64,000 nt of DNA, taken from Promethearchaeati archaeon. Lineage in GTDB: Archaea > Asgardarchaeota > Heimdallarchaeia > Heimdallarchaeales > Heimdallarchaeaceae. Below are positions 1 through 7,792 of the stretch, piece by piece. Below the pieces are notes generated by a model that was not told the DNA's origin, made no database searches, and worked only from the letters and a program-made list of their open reading frames with translations. The first letter of the stretch is position 1. The number at the start of each line of letters is the position of its first letter. The stretch covers positions 105,834 to 169,833 of the forward strand of contig JABLTJ010000004.1 of NCBI GenBank assembly GCA_013166775.1, in the 5' to 3' direction. A program made the translations under genes and the position numbers.

Positions 1-2
1 AT

Positions 3-1007
3 ATTTCTCTTCATAATGATGATGATGTAATTATTTTGATTCAGGGGGAAACAAAAGAAACTGATATACCAAATTTCACTCCAGGATTCAGTTTTCCACA
101 ATTTGATTTGCCTGTGGATTCAATGGGTAATATTTTCAGAAAGACCAAAGATAATCTAAGAGATCTTCATTCAATATCAGGATTGTTTGAGTTTTCAATA
201 AATCCGCTAGTTACAACGTATAGAGGAAGAAATTTTCAGAAATTGATGGAGAATCATAAGGAAAAACTTGGAAAAACAAATATCAAACACAATTTATTGG
301 ATATTGAAGATATTTCTAACTATTATCCCTTTATTTCTCGTCAAGAGGAAATATATCTTTTGGAGATATTTGATTCAATAACATGTGCAAATATCAATGA
401 ATTATCCCATGCTTTTCAGAAGTTTGCAGAAGAAAATAATGTTATTATAACAAAAGAATCTGGAAACCTAAGACTAGATGTGAAAAGTTGCCAATTACTA
501 TCAGAAGAGAGCAGCTATACAGCTAATAAGAATATCACAATTACGTCAAAACAACTATTTTCTTCTTCCTTTCATGAAGAATTTTTTGCTCTAGATATCT
601 CGACACCAGTCTTTGAAAAATTTCCTAGAATTAATCTAATTGATTTCAACAACAAATCCTGTATGTGGTTGGAAGAAGCGGGTTATTTTCATATCTTTAG
701 ACTGTTTGATGTCGACGATGAAGAACGTAATAGAAAACAAGTAGAGAAAGATTTTGAAAAAATCTTTCCACATCTTGGAATACTTGAAATTGCTGATTCC
801 AGCTTTGTTAAGTTAATGCAATGTAATAATCTGAGTAAATCACTTGGAACTTTAAGTTCCACCAACATTCATTACTTCTCACTCCCAGTAGAGTCTGAGC
901 TTTCATTGATTACAATTCTTGCAGAGAATTATTCATATTTAATTGCTGCTGATAGATTAAAGGAAAATGGAGAGTTTAATTTTCTCAATCTGGCAACAAA
1001 AGACTGA
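3..1007 (+). CDS. Unrecognised protein, 5' end outside the window
   Basis: I do not recognise this protein. The reading frame is open from the first bases of the window to the TAA/TGA region at 1005-1007, and no ATG precedes the TTG at 36, so the true start most likely lies upstream and the gene is truncated here. The visible part (about 330 residues) is soluble-looking, has no membrane segment or signal peptide, and is rich in Glu, Asn, Phe and Ile. The residues before the TTG at 36 include a short acidic DDD run. Its 3' end lies only 13 bases from the convergent HEAT-repeat gene, so the two transcripts probably terminate against each other. No catalytic motif can be pointed to. Confidence 0.6.
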   Translation: MSLHNDDDVIILIQGETKETDIPNFTPGFSFPQFDLPVDSMGNIFRKTKDNLRDLHSISGLFEFSINPLVTTYRGRNFQKLMENHKEKLGKTNIKHNLLDIEDISNYYPFISRQEEIYLLEIFDSITCANINELSHAFQKFAEENNVIITKESGNLRLDVKSCQLLSEESSYTANKNITITSKQLFSSSFHEEFFALDISTPVFEKFPRINLIDFNNKSCMWLEEAGYFHIFRLFDVDDEERNRKQVEKDFEKIFPHLGILEIADSSFVKLMQCNNLSKSLGTLSSTNIHYFSLPVESELSLITILAENYSYLIAADRLKENGEFNFLNLATKD

Positions 1008-1020
1008 TTTCCAGATTCAA

Positions 1021-3378
1021 CTAATTTACCATTTCTTCTAAGAATTCACTGTACTTAATTAGATTATCTTGACAATATCTTCTTATTACCCTTGTATGTG
1101 ATTTAACGATTAGGTTATTTAGAAACTTTAGTTTCTTATTTTTCTTTATTGTATTCAGAATACCAACAACGATTTCAGCTTTTAATCCCTTAGATTTCTC
1201 AATGAATTGCTTCCTTGATTTCGCAGTCATTTTAGTTAGCCCTTTAACTATACCATCGACACTATCTACACCTAAATAATTTAATGAAGAAATTCCAACC
1301 CTAGCATTACCTTCAACTATCTGGTTGACTGTTTCTTGTATTATTTCAATATCCTGAGCAATAGCAAGGAGAAGTATTAATCGTTCTTTTGCTTTTTTGT
1401 TCCTTTCCTTTTGGAAGAATTTCCTCAATGGTTGAATCGCTGATTTTTCCATTTTTTCGATTATTTTTCGAAGATTATTGAACCATTTATCCTCAGCACT
1501 TTTTAGATTAGGAAGAATCAATTCGAGTGTTTTACTTTCCATTTTGCTTAATGCACTTATGGTAGACTTTACAAGATGCTGATTTGAAGAAGTTAATTGT
1601 TGGGAGAGTTTCTTTACAATGGGAGAACCTATTTTTACTGCAGCATAAATTGAAGCTTCTCTGACCAATTCTTTAGATCTCTTCATATTATTAATAATAA
1701 CATCAATAACGCCTGGATCTTGCAATTCACCTAGAGCTCTTGTTGAAATTTCTGCTATACCGTCATCATTATCTTTTGCAGCTTTTATTAATGAAATGAG
1801 AGCTCTCTTACTTTTTATTTTTCGTAAAGATTCAACAGCTTTTCGTCTTAATTTAATATTAGGGTCTGATAAGATTGATGAGAGGATAGGAACTGATTTA
1901 GTACCAAGATGAGACAACAAATCACAAGATTTTTCTCTAATTTCTGGATCTATCTCCTTCAAGGATTTAGTTAATAAATCGAAGATTTCGTCGTCTTTAG
2001 ATCTTATTTTTCCTTTATGGAGAGCGAATGAATAACCTAGTTCTTGCAGTTCTTCTGATGGGTAGTATAGAAATAGTATAATTCCAAGTTTCACACCTTG
2101 AGTAAGATTACTTTCAAGAAATCCATCTAGTGCGAGTTCGATATTATCTGTACCAAAATAATGTAAAACCTCCACTGCATTTTTCCTAAGTTGTAAGTCA
2201 TCATCAATCAGTTCTTCAATTAAAACCTTTATTGAGGGAGTGCCTAAAGTGAGTAGAGCTTGAGTAACAGCTTCAAGAATCGATGGATTCTTTCCTGCTA
2301 GTTGAGTTGTTAATAATCTTATTGCTCCTTCGTAACCATACTTTTGACTCATAACCAGAGTTAAACACTGTGCTGCGTTTCTCCTAACATTCCTTTTACC
2401 TTTTTGGAGAGCACTCATTAGATAATCATAACTCGATTCACCTATTCTTTTCATAGATTCAATTATGTAAGGAACGTTTCTATCTTTTTCAAGGGCAGTA
2501 ATCAAACTTGGAAGTGCTCCATTGCCAATTAAGGCTAGAGACCTTGCAGCATAATACGCAGCGGGATCACCCTTTTCAAATTGGTTTACAAGTATCCCAA
2601 TAGCTTTTTCACTCCCTAGATTCCCTAATGCTTCAATAATAGCTAATTGTGTATCTATAGAGTCCTTGAAATTTGAGAGTCTCGTGATTAAAACATCAAC
2701 ATGCTTTTGATTATCTAGATGCATCAAAATAATTGAACCATATTTAATATGCTCTTCAACATTGGAAGTCAGAATTATTTCACGAACTTGCTTTACGAAA
2801 AGATACGTAAGTTCAGGAAATTGAGTGATTGTGAGAAGAGTAAGTTCGGTGAAAATAGGATTAGTTTGCTTTAATCTATAAGAGAGAATTTTCTTTATTT
2901 CCTTAGATTGCTCATCAATAAATTGAAAATTAATGAAAGTGTCATCATAATTTGATAAGGAAGAATGACAGGTTCTGATGGCAATTTCAGTTAGAGTCGC
3001 TAGAACAGGTGTAACTATTTGTGCTTTACTAATAGCAGAAAAAATCTTCTTTGCTTGAAGTGTAGAAAGTATTTCGAAGAATAATTCAAAACTCTCATCC
3101 TTGATTAAATATGTATGAATAATAGGAATAAAATACTGAAGTTTATTGACTATAACAGCTTTTATTAGATTGTCATGATTTTTAAGATATTCTTGGATTA
3201 TCTTGTCCGTTGGAATATAATCCGTACTAAATAATAATTTTGTAGCATTTACTCTAACTAGCGTATCCTTATCAGTTAGAAAATTGATCAATAAATAATA
3301 ATCTTTAATGTTTTCTAGGCTTATTTTTTCTACTTTTTCTTCTTTCAAGAGGAGTCTTTTGAGCTCTTCTTCATTCAA
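1021..3378 (-). CDS. HEAT-repeat scaffold protein
   Basis: A 785-residue all-helical protein made of tandem HEAT-type repeats of about 30-35 residues. Typical unit ends such as LRRKAVESLRKI, VREASIYAAVKIG and LRKNAVEVLHYFG recur through the chain. No catalytic motif, signal peptide or membrane segment is visible. HEAT solenoids normally act as protein-binding scaffolds, and many eukaryotic ones bind small GTPases. The start is a TTG overlapping the TGA stop of the Ras-like GTPase gene (TTGA), so the two proteins are probably translationally coupled and made together. I infer that this is a partner or effector of that GTPase; nothing in the sequence proves binding. Confidence 0.85.
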   Translation of the reverse strand: MNEEELKRLLLKEEKVEKISLENIKDYYLLINFLTDKDTLVRVNATKLLFSTDYIPTDKIIQEYLKNHDNLIKAVIVNKLQYFIPIIHTYLIKDESFELFFEILSTLQAKKIFSAISKAQIVTPVLATLTEIAIRTCHSSLSNYDDTFINFQFIDEQSKEIKKILSYRLKQTNPIFTELTLLTITQFPELTYLFVKQVREIILTSNVEEHIKYGSIILMHLDNQKHVDVLITRLSNFKDSIDTQLAIIEALGNLGSEKAIGILVNQFEKGDPAAYYAARSLALIGNGALPSLITALEKDRNVPYIIESMKRIGESSYDYLMSALQKGKRNVRRNAAQCLTLVMSQKYGYEGAIRLLTTQLAGKNPSILEAVTQALLTLGTPSIKVLIEELIDDDLQLRKNAVEVLHYFGTDNIELALDGFLESNLTQGVKLGIILFLYYPSEELQELGYSFALHKGKIRSKDDEIFDLLTKSLKEIDPEIREKSCDLLSHLGTKSVPILSSILSDPNIKLRRKAVESLRKIKSKRALISLIKAAKDNDDGIAEISTRALGELQDPGVIDVIINNMKRSKELVREASIYAAVKIGSPIVKKLSQQLTSSNQHLVKSTISALSKMESKTLELILPNLKSAEDKWFNNLRKIIEKMEKSAIQPLRKFFQKERNKKAKERLILLLAIAQDIEIIQETVNQIVEGNARVGISSLNYLGVDSVDGIVKGLTKMTAKSRKQFIEKSKGLKAEIVVGILNTIKKNKKLKFLNNLIVKSHTRVIRRYCQDNLIKYSEFLEEMVN

Positions 3379-3965
3379 GTAGTCTGCCCCCTCTGCTTCT
3401 TGCGGTACTTAATGAAATCTATAATTCCAGAACCAAGATTCTCAAAAACTTCTTGAACATTTTCTCCAGTTCTTGCAGAAGTTTCATAGTATTTAACTTT
3501 GAATCCTTTAGATTTGTATTTCTTATTTAAATCTTGAACGTATGCTAATGCTTTTTCTTTTACATTTACTCGTTTTGTTTTAGAAAGAAGGTCCATTTTG
3601 TTACCTAAAACATAGAATGGAACAATACCTCTTTCTGTACCTATTTCTAATTCTTTCACCCATCTATCTAAAGTTTTTAGTGTAGAAATTTTCGTAGCGT
3701 CAAAAACCATTAATGCACCTAAAGTTCCCCTATAATACAACATACGAACTTTCTCGAAAATTTCTTGACCAGCAATGTCCCAGATTTGAAATAAAACTGA
3801 ATAATCGTAAATTTCTTTTGGTAAAGAAGCAAAATCAGCTCCAATTGTTTCAAGATGTTTTGTGATAAAACCTTCCCCCAAATACGAACGTCTTAGACTT
3901 GTTTTTCCAACCGCTGCTTCTCCTGCTAAGATGACCTTTAAAAATAGTTTTTGACCATAGCTCAC
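3375..3965 (-). CDS. Ras/Rab-like small GTPase
   Basis: A 196-residue Ras-superfamily G domain with all five motifs: P-loop GEAAVGKT (15-22), switch-I threonine T40 in LETIGADF, WDIAGQE (62-68, including the catalytic glutamine), NKMD (122-125) and ETSARTG (161-167). The protein ends in a basic stretch without a cysteine, so eukaryote-style prenylation is not supported. The start is GTG, 2 nt after the stop of the CPBP membrane protease gene, and the 3' end overlaps the HEAT-repeat gene by 4 nt, so the three form a tight operon. It should bind and hydrolyse GTP as a molecular switch. The pathway is unknown; membrane association through its neighbours is an inference. Such GTPases are numerous in Asgard archaea. 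Confidence 0.93.
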   Translation of the reverse strand: MSYGQKLFLKVILAGEAAVGKTSLRRSYLGEGFITKHLETIGADFASLPKEIYDYSVLFQIWDIAGQEIFEKVRMLYYRGTLGALMVFDATKISTLKTLDRWVKELEIGTERGIVPFYVLGNKMDLLSKTKRVNVKEKALAYVQDLNKKYKSKGFKVKYYETSARTGENVQEVFENLGSGIIDFIKYRKKQRGQTT

Positions 3966-3967
3966 TG

Positions 3968-5737
3968 TTATCCCGTCTCACTAGTTATATTGTTTTTAGA
4001 TAAATGCTTTGTTCGTCCTAGTTTATTATTAATAAAATTGAAAACAGCTGAAAGAGGGAGTAAGAATGAATAAATCAAATATAATGCACCTAAAGCTGTA
4101 ATCAACAATACAAGAATTTCTCCATTAAGAATTAAACCTAAATTAGGTGTAAGCAACATCCCTAAAACGAAATTGTTTACTACATGTAAGAAAATAGCTG
4201 CATGTAAACCATACTTATAGAAAGCATATCCAAAGATTAATCCAGCTACTGCAGCTTGGAAAATCTTCCCTTCTTGCCAATAAGGATAACCTAATTGATA
4301 GTGTACATACCCGAAACTATAGGATGAAAAGAGAAGAAAAAGAAAATCAATTAATCCTAATTTCTTCCAGCGTCCTGTTAGGTAAAAGAGGGGATTCTTA
4401 GGTTTTTTTTCAAATATATATCTTGCAACTCTAGACGAATTTGAATGATTTTTTTTGTTTCTTTTAATCATTATTTGTGATAATTTTATTATTCCATAAA
4501 AAATACCATTTAGAATAAACAGAGGTAGTCCAAACAAAAGAAAACGATATGTTATTTCTTCATTAAAACCAGCCCAATATAATTGTGATAACTGTACGTA
4601 TAGTACATCATAATTGATATCTATTTGTGAAGCTATGGGTATTCCTAAATTAAGAAGAATAATGATTATGAATGAAGCTAAAGCTAGATTTAAGCAAGCC
4701 AAGTTCATTACAGGAATTATATCACTGACCATTATTCGTTTGAAGAATTTCTCTGTTCTATTTTTCGAGGTTCCAGGCAAAGTTGATGGAGGGCTATATT
4801 CCTTTGGCTGAATATCAGGAGAGAGAATGTTGAATGCTATATCATCCATTGATTCTTCAGGAGAAAAATCTCCAGCATCAGATGGTACTTCCTCTAATGA
4901 CAGTTTTTTGTCCTTTCTAGGTAAGTAGAATAATAGAATAGTAATACCGAAGAGAGCAAAACACATTAAAGATTGAGTAAGTTTCCAATCAACGATAAAT
5001 TTTGATGGAATTGAGGTTGATACAAAAAATTCTTGTCTAAAACCCAACTCAGCTTTGTAAGAGTAAAAGAAATTAGGATAAGTAAAAGAAAGATTTGCGA
5101 CAACTGTATCAGAAGGTATTGAAGGAAAGACGATGAAAACAAGAAAATTAGAAACAACAAGCATTATTGCTACAACAACCATACTATTTTTCCACAGTTT
5201 ATTTATGGAATACTGAGATTGTTTAACAAGTGATCCCAAACCAATTTTCCTATCATCTGGTAAGATGATTTCTTTATGGATCAGTAATCCAAGATGCTGT
5301 TCAATTTTCGGATAGGTGAAGATTCCAATTAGAGAGCTCAATATAGCTATTTGTAGAAATTGAAGTAGGTTAGTAGAGACTGTGATTAGGATAAAATTAT
5401 CTCTGAAAATTGTTAAATAGACAATAATAGTATAAATCAGAATAATACCAAATAAAGGTAAGAAGAATTTAAACAGATGAGTGAGTGCATTATCACCTTG
5501 ATCCTTTTTATTTATTATAAACCATCTTCGAATTTTCCAACCATATAAAATGTAAAAGATTACTGAAATGAAATAAATTACTATAGAAATTATGAAGCCT
5601 TGTTCTAGGTAGTAGAAGCCGAAATCAATATCATTGGCAGAGAATAAGGTAATCATAGTGTTTAATGCAGATAAAGCAAGAATGAAAACAGGAATAAAGA
5701 GTGTGTCAAGAATCATTCTACTGATATTCTTCCGCAT
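3968..5737 (-). CDS. CPBP (CAAX/ABI-type) intramembrane metalloprotease-like protein
   Basis: A 589-residue polytopic membrane protein with about a dozen hydrophobic segments. The C-terminal part carries the CPBP/ABI signature: NEEITYRFLLFG (EExxxR), FGYVH (FxxxH) and HVVNN (HxxxN), the glutamates and histidines that line the active site of Rce1-type proteases. The family includes eukaryotic Ras-processing CaaX protease and bacterial immunity or processing proteases. About 300 N-terminal residues with extra membrane helices and an acidic linker near residues 280-310 are additional to the compact family core. The gene is first in a three-gene leftward operon with a Ras-like GTPase and a HEAT protein. 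The substrate is unknown, and the neighbouring GTPase has no C-terminal CaaX cysteine. Confidence 0.85.
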   Translation of the reverse strand: MRKNISRMILDTLFIPVFILALSALNTMITLFSANDIDFGFYYLEQGFIISIVIYFISVIFYILYGWKIRRWFIINKKDQGDNALTHLFKFFLPLFGIILIYTIIVYLTIFRDNFILITVSTNLLQFLQIAILSSLIGIFTYPKIEQHLGLLIHKEIILPDDRKIGLGSLVKQSQYSINKLWKNSMVVVAIMLVVSNFLVFIVFPSIPSDTVVANLSFTYPNFFYSYKAELGFRQEFFVSTSIPSKFIVDWKLTQSLMCFALFGITILLFYLPRKDKKLSLEEVPSDAGDFSPEESMDDIAFNILSPDIQPKEYSPPSTLPGTSKNRTEKFFKRIMVSDIIPVMNLACLNLALASFIIIILLNLGIPIASQIDINYDVLYVQLSQLYWAGFNEEITYRFLLFGLPLFILNGIFYGIIKLSQIMIKRNKKNHSNSSRVARYIFEKKPKNPLFYLTGRWKKLGLIDFLFLLFSSYSFGYVHYQLGYPYWQEGKIFQAAVAGLIFGYAFYKYGLHAAIFLHVVNNFVLGMLLTPNLGLILNGEILVLLITALGALYLIYSFLLPLSAVFNFINNKLGRTKHLSKNNITSETG

Positions 5738-5892
5738 TTTAATGACCTTTAAATATTATTACTTAAAGTTCTTTTCAGTCTTTAGGTATTTATGAATTTT
5801 TGATATCCAATAGTTTAAGGAAAAGCTTTTAAACATGAATACGACTTTTTGTTCTAATTCAAACATAAGCAAACTAAAGACAACCGATTTAC

Positions 5893-5897
5893 AGGTG
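5893..5897 (+). promoter_or_regulatory. Ribosome binding site deciding the Alba-like start
   Basis: AGGTG lies 6 nt before the ATG at 5904. It favours that ATG over the in-frame ATG at 5835, whose extra 23 residues do not look like part of the family. Confidence 0.55.
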
Positions 5898-5903
5898 TAT
5901 TAT

Positions 5904-6323
5904 ATGAGCAAGAAAAAGAAAGATGAAAAAGAAGAAGTAGTTGAAGAGGAAGTCGAAGAAGAAGTAGGTGAAGAGGAAGCTGAAGAAAAAATAGTTGAAG
6001 AAGCAAAGAAAAAGAAGAAACCTGCTCCTAAAGCTAGAAGTGAAGAAGAGCGTCAAATAATCTACATCGGTAAGAAGAACACCATTAGCTATGTTCTCGT
6101 TGCTGTAACTATATTAAATAAGCATGATAACTGTAATATCCAAGCGAGAGGAAGGCAAATCTCTAAAGCAGTTGATGTTGCAGAGATTACTCGCAGAAAA
6201 TTCTTACAAGACATAGTTGAAGTAAGTGGTGTTATTATTGGTTCTGAAGATATCGCAAGTGATATAGAAGGAATGCCACCTAAGACTGTCTCTACAATTG
6301 AGATAATTATGAAGAAAAAATAG
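5904..6323 (+). CDS. Alba-family chromatin/RNA-binding protein with acidic N-terminal extension
   Basis: The C-terminal 90 residues match the Alba fold: IYIGKKNTISYVLVAV at the start, a central QARGRQISKAVDVAEITRR helix region with the conserved basic residues, and a terminal strand TVSTIEIIMKKK. Alba proteins are dimeric, abundant DNA- and RNA-binding proteins in archaea. The first 45 residues are unusual: a lysine cluster (SKKKKDEK), then a nearly pure glutamate/valine stretch, then a second lysine cluster (KKKKKPAPK). A charged tail of this kind could modulate nucleic-acid binding or partner choice; that is inference. I take the ATG at 5904 because AGGTG precedes it. The gene stands alone, divergent from the CPBP operon and convergent with topoisomerase VI. 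Confidence 0.85.
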   Translation: MSKKKKDEKEEVVEEEVEEEVGEEEAEEKIVEEAKKKKKPAPKARSEEERQIIYIGKKNTISYVLVAVTILNKHDNCNIQARGRQISKAVDVAEITRRKFLQDIVEVSGVIIGSEDIASDIEGMPPKTVSTIEIIMKKK

Positions 6324-6380
6324 CAAAGTAAGATTCACTTAATAGAATTTTTTTCTTTAATTTTTTATATATAATTGATG

Positions 6381-7790
6381 TTAGATGAAATCTCCTGTTT
6401 CAATCTTTTGAGGTAGATAGAAATTTGTAATATATTGTGGATCTCGAGCATTCAGAGCTTGTATTTCAGCTTTATACCCACTGGAAATTAGAATCTCTAA
6501 CTGTTCTTTCCATCTTGGTTTTCTTACTACAAATTCCTCTTCTAGCATAAGCTTAGATCTATGAATATCTTTGGCAGTCATTTTTAGGAGAGTGCTACTA
6601 GGAATATCAAAACCACTTTCTGGAGCTAGATCACTTGGAAGAAGCCCCAACCACTTAATGCTTGGTACTGCTAAATGACTAGATTCGAAGCTTAGTGCTT
6701 TGCTTCCTACACTATAAACTCTCATGATTTCAAATCCATAGGGATCGGCATCCATAATCGCAAAAATAGGGAGCTTCAATTCATCATCTATTTTTTTGAG
6801 AAACTGTCTTGTTGCAATATCTGGTTGTCCTTTTGCAGTTATTAGAATACTTGGCACATAATCATAAAAATGATCTTCTGCTAATCTATTAAAGACAGCA
6901 TCTTTTTCTATTACTAATACAAATTCTGCATCAGAATCTAAATCTTCTATGTCATCTATATTCGGTGAAATAGCTTTTCCTGCTCCAATTGCTCTACAAT
7001 TAATTAAATCACCTTTTTCCTTAAAATCTATGCGACCTACAACTATACCTTTAGAAGATGCACTTATGTTGAGTGAGGATCTAGTTACTTGCAACATTGC
7101 GCTCAAATCCTCTAATAATGAATCAGAGACAGTTTGCTTCTCAAACGAATTAACATCCATGTAAAATACATCTCTTTTGGTACTATGAATATCTCTGGTA
7201 AGAATATCGTGAATAATCCTCATAATGATAGTCATTTGTTCCACAGAGCTTACAGATGCAAGATTACGAAATTGTCGTTCAATCATTTGTCTTCCAATTA
7301 GAACGAGTTCTTGTTCTTCGTCAAATCCTACATTTGTTCCAGCTCTAGAGGGAATATAAAACGAAGCTTCAGATGGAGATAGCATTGCCTGTTGAAGAAA
7401 AGCCAAAGAGTATTCCACAAGCAAATTGTTGGTTTCTTCAGATGTTTTAGTATCTACATGAGTAACACCAAAAGGCATAAAATGATCTAATTTATGTTCA
7501 AGTTCTTTACGAACATCTTGAATCTTTTTCAGAGAAACTGCGTTTTTTATACTGATTTTCATTGTTTCCTTTTGCAAAGGGTATCTTGATAATTTTCGAG
7601 TTGATTCCAGTTTGTACCATTTCTTTGCACTTCTGAGAAATAAAACAAAAGATCCTCGCCTAAGATCAAAGGCTTCTCTAGCCCATGAATACATTTCTCT
7701 AACTAAAATTTCTTTATCAAAACTAAATGGTTTTTCCAATGCGGGTATAATTGTTGAGTTTCTAAATATGAAATTAAATTCAGGTGGCAT
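6381..7790 (-). CDS. top6A: DNA topoisomerase VI subunit A (Spo11-like)
   Basis: The catalytic subunit that cleaves both DNA strands. The winged-helix region carries KRDVFYMD, whose Tyr210 is the expected catalytic tyrosine. The Toprim domain shows VIEKDAVF with Glu295 and DADPYGFEIMR with Asp347/Asp349, the Mg-binding set. At 469 residues it is about 100 longer than usual archaeal A subunits, mainly at the N-terminus before the winged helix. It starts 2 nt after the stop of the giant B subunit, so both are made from one transcript and form the A2B2 enzyme. Topoisomerase VI relaxes and decatenates DNA using ATP. No key residue appears to be missing. Confidence 0.95.
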   Translation of the reverse strand: MPPEFNFIFRNSTIIPALEKPFSFDKEILVREMYSWAREAFDLRRGSFVLFLRSAKKWYKLESTRKLSRYPLQKETMKISIKNAVSLKKIQDVRKELEHKLDHFMPFGVTHVDTKTSEETNNLLVEYSLAFLQQAMLSPSEASFYIPSRAGTNVGFDEEQELVLIGRQMIERQFRNLASVSSVEQMTIIMRIIHDILTRDIHSTKRDVFYMDVNSFEKQTVSDSLLEDLSAMLQVTRSSLNISASSKGIVVGRIDFKEKGDLINCRAIGAGKAISPNIDDIEDLDSDAEFVLVIEKDAVFNRLAEDHFYDYVPSILITAKGQPDIATRQFLKKIDDELKLPIFAIMDADPYGFEIMRVYSVGSKALSFESSHLAVPSIKWLGLLPSDLAPESGFDIPSSTLLKMTAKDIHRSKLMLEEEFVVRKPRWKEQLEILISSGYKAEIQALNARDPQYITNFYLPQKIETGDFI

Positions 7791-7792
7791 TT

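Noticed and set aside
3375..3965. C-terminal CaaX prenylation motif on the Ras-like GTPase
   Set aside because: The protein ends in a basic run without cysteine, so CaaX processing by the neighbouring protease is not supported.
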